A stretch of 64,000 nucleotides of DNA, from positions 44,727 through 108,726 of the forward strand of contig NZ_QSDR01000016.1 in the NCBI RefSeq assembly GCF_003464085.1, in the 5' to 3' direction. This DNA comes from Clostridium sp. AM58-1XD. GTDB taxonomy: Bacteria; Bacillota; Clostridia; Lachnospirales; Lachnospiraceae. A program made the translations under genes and the position numbers. This document shows positions 19,259 to 28,332 of the stretch, piece by piece. The first letter of the stretch is position 1. Each line of letters begins with the position of its first letter. Under the pieces are notes generated by a model. The model saw nothing but the letters and a program-made list of their open reading frames with translations, was not told the DNA's origin and did not search any database.

Positions 19259-20674
19259 TTAGCTCTCCTGCTGGCCGTACAGATCTTCAATCGGCTTACT
19301 GCCTTTTGTAACAGCGCTCACGATAATGATAGCAAGAACTGATACCGGTACGGAAATAATGGCACTCTTGATTCCATATGGAGACTGAAGAACCACGTCC
19401 CATACAATCGTCGTAATTCCTCCGGCCAGGATACCGCAAATACCGCCTGCCGGCGTAACTTTTTTAGAGAACAGTGCACATAACAGTGCAGGTGTAATCG
19501 CTGCTCCATACATGCTGTAGGAGTACATCTGAACGGCCAGAACGCTCGGGAAAAGCATACAGAGTGCACAGCCGATCACGGATACCGCAACGACCATAGC
19601 CCGAAGGAAAACGAGCTTTTCTTTGTCTGTTGCATCCTTTTTGATATATTTTGCCCAGATATCATAGGTGATGTTCGTCGCGGACGACAGCAGATAGGAA
19701 TCGGCCGTAGTAATAACGAATGCCACGCACGCTGCCATCAGAAGACCGCCGACTACAAATGGAAGATATCCGATTGCGATCTGGAAAATGATTGTATCCG
19801 CTGTTTTACCTTCCGGAATCTGCGGAATCAGGAAAATACCTGCTGTTACAACGAGAATTGTCAGCGTTACAACTGTCATCTCTCCGAAGAACATGCCGAT
19901 GTTGGATTTCTTAGCCTCTTTACTGCTCTTTGCAGAGGAAAAACGCTGCATCATATTCTGATCGCCGAGAATCAGGAAAAATGACGGAATCATATATCCC
20001 AGAAGCTGAATCACGTTTAAGGTTGCCGTCGGGCTGCTCTTCGCTGCCGGAAGGCTGGCAAATGCATGGCTGATTCCGCCGATCTGGTTGTAAAGCAGAG
20101 GAACTGCGATCAGGAATCCGCCTACCATCAGCAGGGCGCTCATGGCATCCGTGTAAGCAACCGTCATCATTCCACCGCTGACGGTTAAAACGATAATACC
20201 TACCGCTGCAATTACGGTAGCAAGGCCCTGATCCATGCCTGTCGTTACATTGATAATCTGTCCGGCAGCTTTAAACTGTGTTGCCGCAATACCGATATAC
20301 GCCAGAATAATGCAGACAGCCGATACAAAGCTTCCCACCTTGCCGTATCTGGCCTCAAAAATCTCCGGAATGGTATATTTCGCACACTGACGTACCTTTC
20401 CTGCTACGAAATACAGCGCGATGATTCCGAGAGGCGGTCCCATAAAATGTATGATTCCTACAAAGGGACCATATGTATAAATAACGTTAGGCGAACCGGT
20501 AACACCGCCTCCGCCGCACCAGGAAGCCAGCAGTGTTCCCACCAGTACAACAAGCGGAAGGCTGCGGCCTGCGACAACAAAGTCATCTGAATTCTTCACC
20601 TTGCGGTGTCCGATAAAGATACCGACAACGACCAGAATGACCAGATATGCCAGAATGACATACAAATAACTCAT
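19259..20674 (-). CDS. Sodium:solute symporter (SSS) family transporter
   Basis: About 471 aa with roughly 13 hydrophobic spans. The N-terminus YVILAYLVILVVVGIFIG leads to NSDDFVVAGRSLPLVVLVGT, typical of the sodium/solute symporter family, and WCGGGGVTGSPNVIYTYGP continues the family core. The ATG at 20674 nine bases after GGAGG is preferred; a TTG two codons earlier is possible. The substrate is unknown, though the shared operon with an M29 aminopeptidase and the opposite M24 peptidase suggests amino acid or peptide transport. Confidence 0.9.
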   Translation of the reverse strand: MSYLYVILAYLVILVVVGIFIGHRKVKNSDDFVVAGRSLPLVVLVGTLLASWCGGGGVTGSPNVIYTYGPFVGIIHFMGPPLGIIALYFVAGKVRQCAKYTIPEIFEARYGKVGSFVSAVCIILAYIGIAATQFKAAGQIINVTTGMDQGLATVIAAVGIIVLTVSGGMMTVAYTDAMSALLMVGGFLIAVPLLYNQIGGISHAFASLPAAKSSPTATLNVIQLLGYMIPSFFLILGDQNMMQRFSSAKSSKEAKKSNIGMFFGEMTVVTLTILVVTAGIFLIPQIPEGKTADTIIFQIAIGYLPFVVGGLLMAACVAFVITTADSYLLSSATNITYDIWAKYIKKDATDKEKLVFLRAMVVAVSVIGCALCMLFPSVLAVQMYSYSMYGAAITPALLCALFSKKVTPAGGICGILAGGITTIVWDVVLQSPYGIKSAIISVPVSVLAIIIVSAVTKGSKPIEDLYGQQES

Positions 20675-20771
20675 ACCCAATTACCTCCTATTTTTTCTGA
20701 CAATTTAGAAATACTATTACTTCATTATAGCAGAGCGTGAAAGTTGTGTCAATCAAAAGGCGGAATACTGC

Positions 20772-20800
20772 TTGTTTTTCCATAATTCCTGTATTATAGT
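20772..20800 (+). promoter_or_regulatory. Possible promoter of the M24 peptidase
   Basis: TTGTTT, a 17-base spacer and TATAGT, ending about 80 bases before the start codon. Confidence 0.45.
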
Positions 20801-20882
20801 TATGATAGTTCTAAAATCAGAAGGCGCACTGTCTTTTTTGTCCGCTGAATTTATTAAAAAAATGATACAGGAGGAATCGATC

Positions 20883-21955
20883 ATGAACAAATCAAGGCTC
20901 GAACATGTGCTGAATCACATGAAACAGGAGGGAATTCCCAGATGATCATCAGTGATCCCAGCGCTATTTTCTATTTGACAGGGTACTACCATTTCCCATG
21001 GGAAAGGCTTTACGCACTCTATCTTTCCGAAACCGGCGGCCATAAATTTTTCCTCAATACGCTGTTTACCGTCCCTGACGATCTAGGAGTGGAAAAAGTC
21101 TGGTATGCTGACGGAGAAGATGGGGTGAAACTGATCGCAGATGCTGCCGACCATAACAAACCTCTCGGCATCGATAAAGATTTTCCCGCACGTTTCCTGC
21201 TTCCGCTGATGAACTATAACGCTGCCGCTTCTTATCACGTCGCTTCACAATGCGTGGACCGCGCCCGTGCATTAAAGGATGAAGAGGAACGTGAATGTAT
21301 GAGAAAAGCTTCTCTTTTAAACGATGCATGCATGAAGCGCCTTCCTTCCATGATTAAAGAAGGCATGACGGAATTGGAGGCTGCTGATATCGTCATCTCT
21401 TTATACAAGGAACTGGGAGCCGACGGCACGAGCTTCACTCCTCTTATTGCATTCGGCGCCAATGCCGCCGTCGGCCATCACGATCCGGACAATACCCGGC
21501 TGAAAAGAGGGGACTGTATTCTGGTGGATATCGGATGTAAAAAAGACAATTTCTGCTCAGATATGACGCGTACCTTCTTCCTTGGAGAAGCCACGGAACA
21601 TCAGCAAGAAATTTACAATCTCGTACTCAAAGCCAATTTGGCAGCGGAAGCTATGATTAAACCAGGCGTTCGTTTCTGTGACATCGATAAAACTGCCCGC
21701 GATATCATAACAGCCGGCGGATACGGACCGAATTTCACTCACCGCCTTGGCCATTCCATCGGCATGCAGGATCATGAATCCGGGGATGTTTCCAGTGCAA
21801 ATACGGATTGTGTACAGGAGGGAATGTGTTTTTCCATTGAACCTGGCATCTACGTAGAAGGAGATACCGGAGTTAGAATTGAAGATCTGGTTATTGTAAC
21901 AAAAGACGGCTGCGAGATCTTAAATCATGAGCCGAAGGATCTGATGATTCTGTAA
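20883..21955 (+). CDS. M24-family Xaa-Pro peptidase, frameshifted near start
   Basis: Starts MNKSRLEHVLNHMKQEGIP at 20883 after AGGAGG, then runs to a TGA in the sequence as given. Restoring one C in CCC at 20937-20939 gives QMIISDPSAIFYLTGYY and a 357-aa protein, normal for creatinase/prolidase-type M24 enzymes. The five metal ligands can be seen: D in LVDIG, D in SDMTRTFF, H in THRLGHSIGM, E in FSIEPGIY and E in VRIEDLV. It removes residues next to proline (or cleaves Xaa-Pro dipeptides). It faces away from the symporter/M29 pair and probably belongs with them functionally. Confidence 0.92.
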
Positions 21956-22007
21956 CACTTCTTTTTTTCAGACATAAAGTAAAGTAAAAAGTACCAGAGG
22001 TATGTTT

Positions 22008-22901
22008 ATGGCTGAAAACAATTCTTCCGCCACCGCGGCAGGCTGCCTTTCCAATATGGAACTGCAGACTGCTTCAGACGGCGGTTACAGCTGTGGCTGC
22101 ACTGCGGATTCCCGCTCTTTTAACAACGTTTCTTCGCAGTCACAGGAAAATATTCTTGCCCCGCTTCCAAAATCTCCCGAAGAAACAGGCGTCACCCTGT
22201 TAGACACAGCTGATACCCCATCCAACTGGACTTCTTATCCGGAGGATGCCTTTACTTATGGGGAGGTACGATTTCTAATTGCCGCCTCCACCCCATTTCC
22301 GCTGACAATTTCTATCGATAATACAGTGTATGCACAGAATGCCCGTTTTGGGACAATCGGAGATTACAACTTCGTTCCGGACGGGTTCCATAATGTAACA
22401 ATTACGCGCGCTTCCGGTCCGCGGACCGTGCTCTTTGAGAAAATGTTCCCTTTCCGCGCCGGAGAAAAGAGTACAATGGTCGTTATGGATTCAGAGACCA
22501 CCGGCCTGGGAATTTCCCAGCTGTCGGATACTCCCTGCAATAACCTTACAGGAAATTACGGCTGTTACCGCGTTGCCAACATGTCATTTGTAGGCTCGTT
22601 CTACGACATTCTGCTTCAGACAGGAGAAACCGTATTTCACGATGTTTCCTATAACACGGTGACCCCATATAAACAGGCGCAGGAAGGCAGCTGGAAGTTC
22701 CAGGTTGCCGGCCTTTCCTGCTCTGACACATATCGTGAAATACCGGTCATTTCATCTGGAATATACCGTTCTTCCTGCACCTGGTCCTCTCCGGTTCTTA
22801 CTATTTCTGCTGATATTGCAGCCGGAAAAAGCTATACGACCTATCTGATCGGCAATAACTGGTCTGACTACAGCCTGCGCGCAATTACCGTAGAGGACTA
22901 G
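22008..22901 (+). CDS. DUF4397-domain protein
   Basis: About 297 aa, start ATG at 22008, seven bases after AGAGG. The first 80 residues are polar and unstructured. DUF4397-like strands begin GEVRFLIAASTPFPLTISID, followed by a TVYAQN segment, a GIGDYNFV-like turn and FHNVTITRASGP; a second copy follows from about residue 190 (YGCYRVANMSFVGSFYDILL). It ends SLRAITVED, close to the RTLIVEDRN end of the 48788 protein. There is no signal peptide. Function is unknown; the two proteins form a family pair in this window. Confidence 0.75.
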   Translation: MAENNSSATAAGCLSNMELQTASDGGYSCGCTADSRSFNNVSSQSQENILAPLPKSPEETGVTLLDTADTPSNWTSYPEDAFTYGEVRFLIAASTPFPLTISIDNTVYAQNARFGTIGDYNFVPDGFHNVTITRASGPRTVLFEKMFPFRAGEKSTMVVMDSETTGLGISQLSDTPCNNLTGNYGCYRVANMSFVGSFYDILLQTGETVFHDVSYNTVTPYKQAQEGSWKFQVAGLSCSDTYREIPVISSGIYRSSCTWSSPVLTISADIAAGKSYTTYLIGNNWSDYSLRAITVED

Positions 22902-22941
22902 ACTTCTCTATCCGGAACAGACCACATAGTTCATGACGTAT

Positions 22942-23892
22942 TTACTCAAGAACACCTTCATAGTTTTGTCTCAGTATTTCACAGGATGACTGAAAACGCT
23001 CCATCTCTTCTTTTGAAAGGTTAAGCGTAAGGACCCTCTGAACGCCGTCCTGAGTTATGATGCACGGTACGCCGGCAAACACATCTCTCTGGCCGTATTC
23101 CCCCTTTAAATTGGCTGATACGGTCAGAACACTGTGTTCGTCTCCCAGCAAAGCCTTTGTAATCCTGGTCATTGCCATTCCGATTCCATAATAGGTCGCC
23201 TTCTTCGCTTCAACAATTCTGTATCCTGCGTCCCGCACTTCCGACGCAATCTCATCCAGCTTGTCGCTGCAGATCTCGCCGTCGCTCTCCTCACACAGAT
23301 CCAGAATTGGCCTTGTGGCAAGCATCGCCTGACTCCATGGCACGAATTCACTGTCTCCATGTTCGCCCATAACGTATGCATGAACGTTTCTGGGATCCGC
23401 TTTCAGATAATCCCCCAGCAGATAACGAAGCCTTGCCGTATCAAGGGTAGTTCCCGTACCAATGACTCTTCTTGGATTAAATCCAGACAGATCGCAGGTA
23501 ATCCGCGTCATGATATCAACCGGATTCGTTGCGACGAGAAAAATCCCGTTAAAGCCGGATTCTGTCACCGGTTCTATAATCGAGCGGAATACCTGTGCAT
23601 TTCTCTTCAGCAGATCCAGCCTTGTCTCACCTGGTTTCTGAGCCACACCTGCGCTGATTGCTACGATATCGGCATCTCGGCAGTCCTTGTAATCGCCTGC
23701 ATAGATATTCATATTGGCGCCTGAAAATGCCAAACCATGGCTTAAATCCATGGCTTCTCCTTCTGCTCTCGTACGATTGACGTCAATTAAAACGAGCTCA
23801 TCGCACACATTCTGGTTCAGCATGGCATACGCATAGCTCATGCCTACCATACCTGTTCCCACCAGTGCAACTTTCTTTTTCCCTATTCTCAT
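22942..23892 (-). CDS. ldh: L-lactate dehydrogenase
   Basis: A 316-aa NAD-dependent L-lactate dehydrogenase, reducing pyruvate to lactate in fermentation. The Rossmann start KVALVGTGMVGMSYAYAM, the substrate Arg loop AGVAQKPGETRLDLLKRN, NPVDIMT and the active-site His in GEHGDSEF are all present. The length is normal. It lies alone, convergent with the DUF4397 gene. Confidence 0.95.
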   Translation of the reverse strand: MRIGKKKVALVGTGMVGMSYAYAMLNQNVCDELVLIDVNRTRAEGEAMDLSHGLAFSGANMNIYAGDYKDCRDADIVAISAGVAQKPGETRLDLLKRNAQVFRSIIEPVTESGFNGIFLVATNPVDIMTRITCDLSGFNPRRVIGTGTTLDTARLRYLLGDYLKADPRNVHAYVMGEHGDSEFVPWSQAMLATRPILDLCEESDGEICSDKLDEIASEVRDAGYRIVEAKKATYYGIGMAMTRITKALLGDEHSVLTVSANLKGEYGQRDVFAGVPCIITQDGVQRVLTLNLSKEEMERFQSSCEILRQNYEGVLE

Positions 23893-24276
23893 AATGAAAA
23901 CCTCTTTTCTGTCAGATTAGCTGTTCCTATATCTATTATATTTTGTTTCTGATTTGCTTTAATTATACCATCCGGCTATATTATATGCAATATAATTGAT
24001 AATAGTTATCATTATTTATTCTAAACAATCCACCTCTAATTATTACTGACCAGGTATCTTCAACAGACAGACCGGCCGCAGGCCGGACAGGATATTCTGT
24101 TTCCTTTGCAATATCGGTTTCCTCTCTGATTCCGCAGCGGCCTGGTTTCTTATGACTGAACCTCCATTCTGCAGAAAGGTTCAAAGCTGCCGCAAAAAAG
24201 ATACCATCTCCGCCCTCAGTATTTATATTGGGTGGAAATGATATCCGGATAATCATATTGAAATTATATGGAGAAA
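23893..24276. other. Intergenic stretch without a gene
   Basis: About 380 bases between ldh and the PilT-like gene. A minus-strand open frame of about 90 codons has no ribosome site and does not look like a protein. The AT-rich part just upstream of ldh should hold its promoter. ACCGGCCGCAGGCCGGAC near 24070 is an inverted repeat. Nothing else is supported. Confidence 0.4.
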
Positions 24277-25347
24277 CTATCCCCTGTTCAGCTTTTTCTC
24301 CATCAATTCGCCGTTGGAACTATATGCCACAGCATTTTCCCTGCTGATAATCCCATTGCGGTACAGTGTAATCAGGCTGCTGTCCATAGAAAGCATTCCC
24401 TCTCCCTGGGAAGCTGCGATCACACCATCTATCTGATGAATTTTAGCCTCACGGATCATATTTCTGAGCGCATTATTTAAAAACATGATCTCAAAAGCCG
24501 GATAAAGACCGCCGGTTTCCGAAGGGATCAGTTGCTGAGACACGACCGCCTGGAGTACCATGGCAATCTGTGCCCTGATCTGCTGCTGCTGATTCGGCGG
24601 AAAGGCATCGATAATCCTGTCAATCGTATTGGCCGCCCCGACCGTATGCAGCGTCGAAATAACGAGATGGCCCGTCTCTGCCGCCGTCATGGCCGTGCGA
24701 ATTGTTTCATAATCACGCATTTCTCCCAGCAGAATAACGTCAGGAGCCTGTCTGAGCGCCGCCCGAAGTCCTGACACATAACTCTCCGTATCCGTAACGA
24801 TTTCTCTCTGTGTTACGACGCTGAGCTTATGGCGGTGAAGGTATTCGATGGGGTCCTCCAATGTTATAACATGGGCATTTCTTGTATTGTTGATCTCGTC
24901 AATAATGCACGCCAGAGTCGTACTTTTTCCGCTTCCGGCCGGCCCAGTCACCAGTACAAGCCCCTTGTTCATCTTAGCGATATCGATTACTGTTTTCGGG
25001 AGATGAAGCGCCTCAAAATCAGGCAGTTCAAATGTTACTACGCGGATTACAGCAGCCAGGGAACCTCTCTGCCTCAGCACGCTGGCGCGGAATCTGGAAA
25101 CGCCCCGGATTGCAAACGAAAAATCGTCATCTCCCGTTTCCAGAACTTTCTTCAGATCCCTTCCTCCGGCAAGCTCGTAAATCTGCCGGATAATTTCATT
25201 CATCTCGTCAGGATAAATTTTTCTGTCGTCCTGGCATACTATTCTGCCGCCGATCTTATATGAAAACGGCATGCCTGGAATCAGAAAGATATCACCTGCT
25301 TCCCGTTCTACTGCCTTTGTCAGCAATTCCTGTGCCGTATATTCCAT
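24277..25347 (-). CDS. PilT-like type IV pilus ATPase
   Basis: About 356 aa. The start is MEYTAQELLTKAVEREAGDI at 25347; an upstream in-frame ATG overlaps the previous gene without a ribosome site. It is a secretion ATPase of the PilT class: N-terminal PAS-like half, Walker A GPAGSGKST, Asp box IDEINNTRNAHVITLEDPIE, Walker B region PDVILLGEMRD, and the His box TAAETGHLVISTLHT. PilT proteins pull pili back by ATP hydrolysis at the inner membrane. It closes an operon of GspF and pilin-like genes. No PilB/GspE assembly ATPase is visible, so this one may power the whole machine. Confidence 0.9.
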   Translation of the reverse strand: MEYTAQELLTKAVEREAGDIFLIPGMPFSYKIGGRIVCQDDRKIYPDEMNEIIRQIYELAGGRDLKKVLETGDDDFSFAIRGVSRFRASVLRQRGSLAAVIRVVTFELPDFEALHLPKTVIDIAKMNKGLVLVTGPAGSGKSTTLACIIDEINNTRNAHVITLEDPIEYLHRHKLSVVTQREIVTDTESYVSGLRAALRQAPDVILLGEMRDYETIRTAMTAAETGHLVISTLHTVGAANTIDRIIDAFPPNQQQQIRAQIAMVLQAVVSQQLIPSETGGLYPAFEIMFLNNALRNMIREAKIHQIDGVIAASQGEGMLSMDSSLITLYRNGIISRENAVAYSSNGELMEKKLNRG

Positions 25348-25367
25348 AACTCCTTCGTTCCTCCCTT

Positions 25368-25835
25368 TTACTGTCCGGTCCATACAGGTATGGACTGGTC
25401 AATTTCATAGTCTTCCTGATTATATACGTAAAATGACCGGACACTGCAGAAGGTTCCTCTCCTGCTGTCTTTTTCAAGGTCAAGCTCTACATGAAGCGCC
25501 TGCCCCCGTTCCATGGAGATGTCCGTACGGATGGTGCGCTCGTTTTCATTATAATAATCTCCCATTATTTGTTTCAGCTTTTCAGAAGAAACAGAAGGAA
25601 AATTATTCATGCCGGAATCAGCTGCGAGTTTCTTTAGCCTGCTGTCCGCCATCGCTATAAAACGCTCTCCTTCAGTATCTGCCCTGTAGTATTCCTGAAC
25701 AGCTTCCGCGTTGCGCTCCGCCAGGACAAGGTCATTTCTTGCACTGCTCAGCGACAACAGTCCAAAGGTAACGAGACACAGGACGATAAAAATCAAAATA
25801 AGGGACGATATTCCTATATTCATCTTCGTTTTCAT
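25368..25835 (-). CDS. Membrane-anchored pilus-operon protein
   Basis: A 155-aa protein with one N-terminal membrane span (IGISSLILIFIVLCLVTFGL) and an extracytoplasmic domain with YNENERTIRTDISME and LDLEKDSRRGTFCSVRSF. I do not recognise a named family. It overlaps the gene upstream by four bases and sits between pilin-like genes and the PilT-like ATPase, so it is likely a minor pilin-like or pilus-assembly component. Confidence 0.75.
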   Translation of the reverse strand: MKTKMNIGISSLILIFIVLCLVTFGLLSLSSARNDLVLAERNAEAVQEYYRADTEGERFIAMADSRLKKLAADSGMNNFPSVSSEKLKQIMGDYYNENERTIRTDISMERGQALHVELDLEKDSRRGTFCSVRSFYVYNQEDYEIDQSIPVWTGQ

Positions 25836-26356
25836 CGTCGTCCTCCCGCTTCTGAACCTATATAAGAAGAAACGGTCAGCTCATATAATACCTTCCTGTC
25901 TCTGCTTCGGATCATCTGAATCGTCGCCGTTTCCATGGTTCCATTTTCCTCATCTTCCCGACTGACAGTCACATCTCCGTAAAAATCCGCAGTCCTGCTT
26001 CTTTCTTCCGTCTGAAATGCCTGTTCTGATTCCCACAAACTGTTCCAGGCAAAATGATAAGAATCCCCGTTTCTGTCAGCTCCTTTTGCAGTCTCCGGAT
26101 AATTCTTATAATTCTCCAGCTCATCGGCCTTGAATATTTCCGCTATGCTCTCCGCCCTGGTAACCGCCTGATTTGTATCGGCAGCCAGTCGGCTCATGTT
26201 ATCTGCTTTCACGAATAACAGAATACAAACAGCTGCACAGAGACTGAAAAAGAAGACCACTACGATCATCTCCATCATAAAAACAGAAGTCCCAAGACCA
26301 CTTTTTTTAATATGTTCTTTCTCTTTCTCATTTTTTCCCGGCTTTCGGCTGATCAT
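25832..26356 (-). CDS. Pilin-like membrane protein
   Basis: A 174-aa protein: a basic cytoplasmic stretch, a span MEMIVVVFFFSLCAAVCILL, then a soluble region with Glu-rich and Arg/Asp-rich segments (NQAVTRAESIAEIF, AWNSLWESEQAF). A glutamate a few residues into the hydrophobic span (FMMEMIVVVF) recalls the Glu5 of type IV pilins. It overlaps both neighbours by four bases, a tight operon. Probable pseudopilin; no motif fixes the exact role. Confidence 0.7.
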   Translation of the reverse strand: MISRKPGKNEKEKEHIKKSGLGTSVFMMEMIVVVFFFSLCAAVCILLFVKADNMSRLAADTNQAVTRAESIAEIFKADELENYKNYPETAKGADRNGDSYHFAWNSLWESEQAFQTEERSRTADFYGDVTVSREDEENGTMETATIQMIRSRDRKVLYELTVSSYIGSEAGGRR

Positions 26357-26841
26357 TGCCTATCACCTCCGCTCCTGACAGACAGCATAATCCTGCTGCC
26401 GGCTTCTCCTTCTGTGGTGATCGTAACGAGGCTGCCGTCTTTTTCCACATCCAGGCCGCTGCATTCCGTAATAGGGAGACCGTCCGAGAGTCCCAGACCG
26501 CTGTCTTCAAAGGTAAACAGCTCCCTGATCCAGCCATCCTGACTGTATATCCACGTTATATATGTTTCATCTTCTGTTTCCTGCCGGATTTCCAGTACAG
26601 GCGTTCCGTCAACTTCAGTCACGTCAATCAATCCCATCCTGTCCCCCTGGCGCACCTTATTCGCTACATAATGGAGCGCCGTGCAGCCTGAAAAGTTCTC
26701 CTCTGTTCTCCTGTTGATATTTTCATAGACCTTTCCGCCGATTAAAACAGTAAACAACGCGCAAAGTACAAATACGAGGAAGAGAATCATGGTGAACAAA
26801 ACATTGACCGCCTGACCCTTACGGGCACTGAATTTCTTCAT
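26353..26841 (-). CDS. DUF4860-like pilus-operon protein
   Basis: About 162 aa starting MKKFSARKGQAVNVLFTMIL; this ATG is six bases after GGAGG, while ATG two codons earlier directly abuts it. A single membrane span near residues 12-35 is followed by a mixed beta domain ending in TITTEGEAGSRIMLSVRSGG. The sequence resembles DUF4860 proteins from clostridial type IV pilus clusters. Likely a pilin-like subunit. It starts just after the stop of the gene upstream. Confidence 0.75.
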   Translation of the reverse strand: MKKFSARKGQAVNVLFTMILFLVFVLCALFTVLIGGKVYENINRRTEENFSGCTALHYVANKVRQGDRMGLIDVTEVDGTPVLEIRQETEDETYITWIYSQDGWIRELFTFEDSGLGLSDGLPITECSGLDVEKDGSLVTITTEGEAGSRIMLSVRSGGDRQ

Positions 26842-26843
26842 TA

Positions 26844-27185
26844 TCATCCTCCCTGTTCCTCGCCCTGAATCTCCACAACCGTAATATCCGGCATAACATT
26901 CGAGGCGAAGCCGCTGTAGAAAACACTGTATTTTTTCCTGTCAATCTGAATGTTGTAGTTTTCTTCCAGATACTCCACACTTGGAGGATATCTTCCCTCA
27001 ATGGCATAGCACTGGACAGAGGCCCTTCCAATGCTGGACCGCAGCGTTTCTGCCCCATTTTCATTTGCTTTCCTTGCAAATGCGATGGTTCCTGCTCCAA
27101 ACAGGAGAAGGACCAATACAAAAATGAGCGCCGACATCAAATATCCGCCTGCGGCTTTCCAGCCTTCTTTCCCATTTTTTATCAT
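26844..27185 (-). CDS. Pseudopilin-like protein
   Basis: A 113-aa protein starting MIKNGKEGWKAAGG at 27185, 14 bases after the GspF gene; the longer in-frame extension lies inside GspF. A membrane span (SALIFVLVLLLFGAGTIAFA) leads into VQCYAIEGRYPPSVEYLEEN, the YPxSLxYLxxNY pattern common in clostridial minor pilins. Short and lipid-anchored or pilin-like in build. No clear prepilin cleavage site is seen. Confidence 0.75.
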   Translation of the reverse strand: MIKNGKEGWKAAGGYLMSALIFVLVLLLFGAGTIAFARKANENGAETLRSSIGRASVQCYAIEGRYPPSVEYLEENYNIQIDRKKYSVFYSGFASNVMPDITVVEIQGEEQGG

Positions 27186-27198
27186 ATGCTCCGTCCTT

Positions 27199-28251
27199 TC
27201 ATCCGATTGCAGAGAGGATCCCCACCAGCGGAAGCATAACCGACAGCAAGATAAATCCAACAGCTACAGCCAGTACTGCAACAAGCGTCGGTTCAAAGCG
27301 GGCAAGGATTCCGTCTATGGCTTCGTCTGCCTGTTCTTTATAGCTGTCGGAAATTTCCTCCATAACCTGATCGAGATGGCCGCTTCTCTGCCCCACCTGA
27401 ATCATCTGAATGTGAAAACCACTGAATAATTCCGTTTTTTTCATGGACTGGTAGCAGTCGCTTCCGTCCTCCATCATGTCGCGGCAGGCCATAATCCTGT
27501 CCCTGATTCTGTCGTTTTCCACCAGGTCGGAAGCCAGCTCAAGCCCTTTTTCCATATCCATCCCACAGCGTATGGAAAGGGACATCACAGAAGCCAGACG
27601 CCGCTTTGCCACAGCTGCAGCGATCCTGCTTCTGCCTTTCACCGCATATATGCATTTTTCTGCCAGAGATACCTTCATGCCCATTGAAGACATGATATAC
27701 GCACCGGACGCAGCAATCACCAGTACGGCTCCAATAAAAAGAGCCGTTCCGCTGAAAATTCCTCCCAAGCGGATTGCCGACTGAGCTGCAGGGGACATTT
27801 GCGCACCAAGCTGACTATATACGTTTTCAAATATGGGCATAACCTTTACAAATAAAACGAACAGAACTGCAAACAGCATAAATATCATCACGATCGGATA
27901 TGTCACTGCATTTTTAATGTTTCTTAGAAGCTGGTATTCCTTTTCATAGTAATCTGACAAGGATGACATCATCTCATCGAGAGTACCTGTTTCCTGCCCC
28001 AGTCTGGCCATACGGACCACATAGGATGGAAATGCCCCTGTCTCTTCCAGTACCTGAAAAAAGGGCAGCCCCAGCTCCGATCCTTCCGCCATCGACAGCA
28101 GCATTTTCTTTTCAGCCTCATCTTTTGCATCCTGAGACATAATGGAAAGTCCCTCATCAAGAGGGACCGCTGCATTAAGGAGCATGGAGATCTGAAGGCA
28201 GAAAGCTGCCAGTTCCTGATATGTATATTTTTTATTTTTAATCTCTGACAT
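27199..28251 (-). CDS. Type II secretion / pilus inner-membrane protein GspF (PilC)
   Basis: About 350 aa. Start MSEIKNKKYTYQELAAFCLQ at 28251, after GGAG; a GTG four codons earlier is less likely. Two GspF domains are seen: GLSIMSQDAKDEAEKKML through the first membrane span (PIVMIFMLFAVLFVLFVKVM), then SIRCGMDMEKGLELASDLVE through DGILARFEPTLVAVLAVAVG. It forms the inner-membrane platform on which the pilus is built. It is the first gene of the operon that ends with the PilT-like ATPase. Confidence 0.9.
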   Translation of the reverse strand: MSEIKNKKYTYQELAAFCLQISMLLNAAVPLDEGLSIMSQDAKDEAEKKMLLSMAEGSELGLPFFQVLEETGAFPSYVVRMARLGQETGTLDEMMSSLSDYYEKEYQLLRNIKNAVTYPIVMIFMLFAVLFVLFVKVMPIFENVYSQLGAQMSPAAQSAIRLGGIFSGTALFIGAVLVIAASGAYIMSSMGMKVSLAEKCIYAVKGRSRIAAAVAKRRLASVMSLSIRCGMDMEKGLELASDLVENDRIRDRIMACRDMMEDGSDCYQSMKKTELFSGFHIQMIQVGQRSGHLDQVMEEISDSYKEQADEAIDGILARFEPTLVAVLAVAVGFILLSVMLPLVGILSAIG

Positions 28252-28332
28252 ATTCTTCTCCACACAAGGCTGCCGGCAGATCGTTCATGCCTGGCAGCCT
28301 TTTCATCTAAATCCTTTTTAACTGTAATAATA

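Noticed and set aside
23981..24256. Minus-strand ORF of about 91 codons
   Set aside because: No ribosome site and no protein-like composition; left as intergenic.
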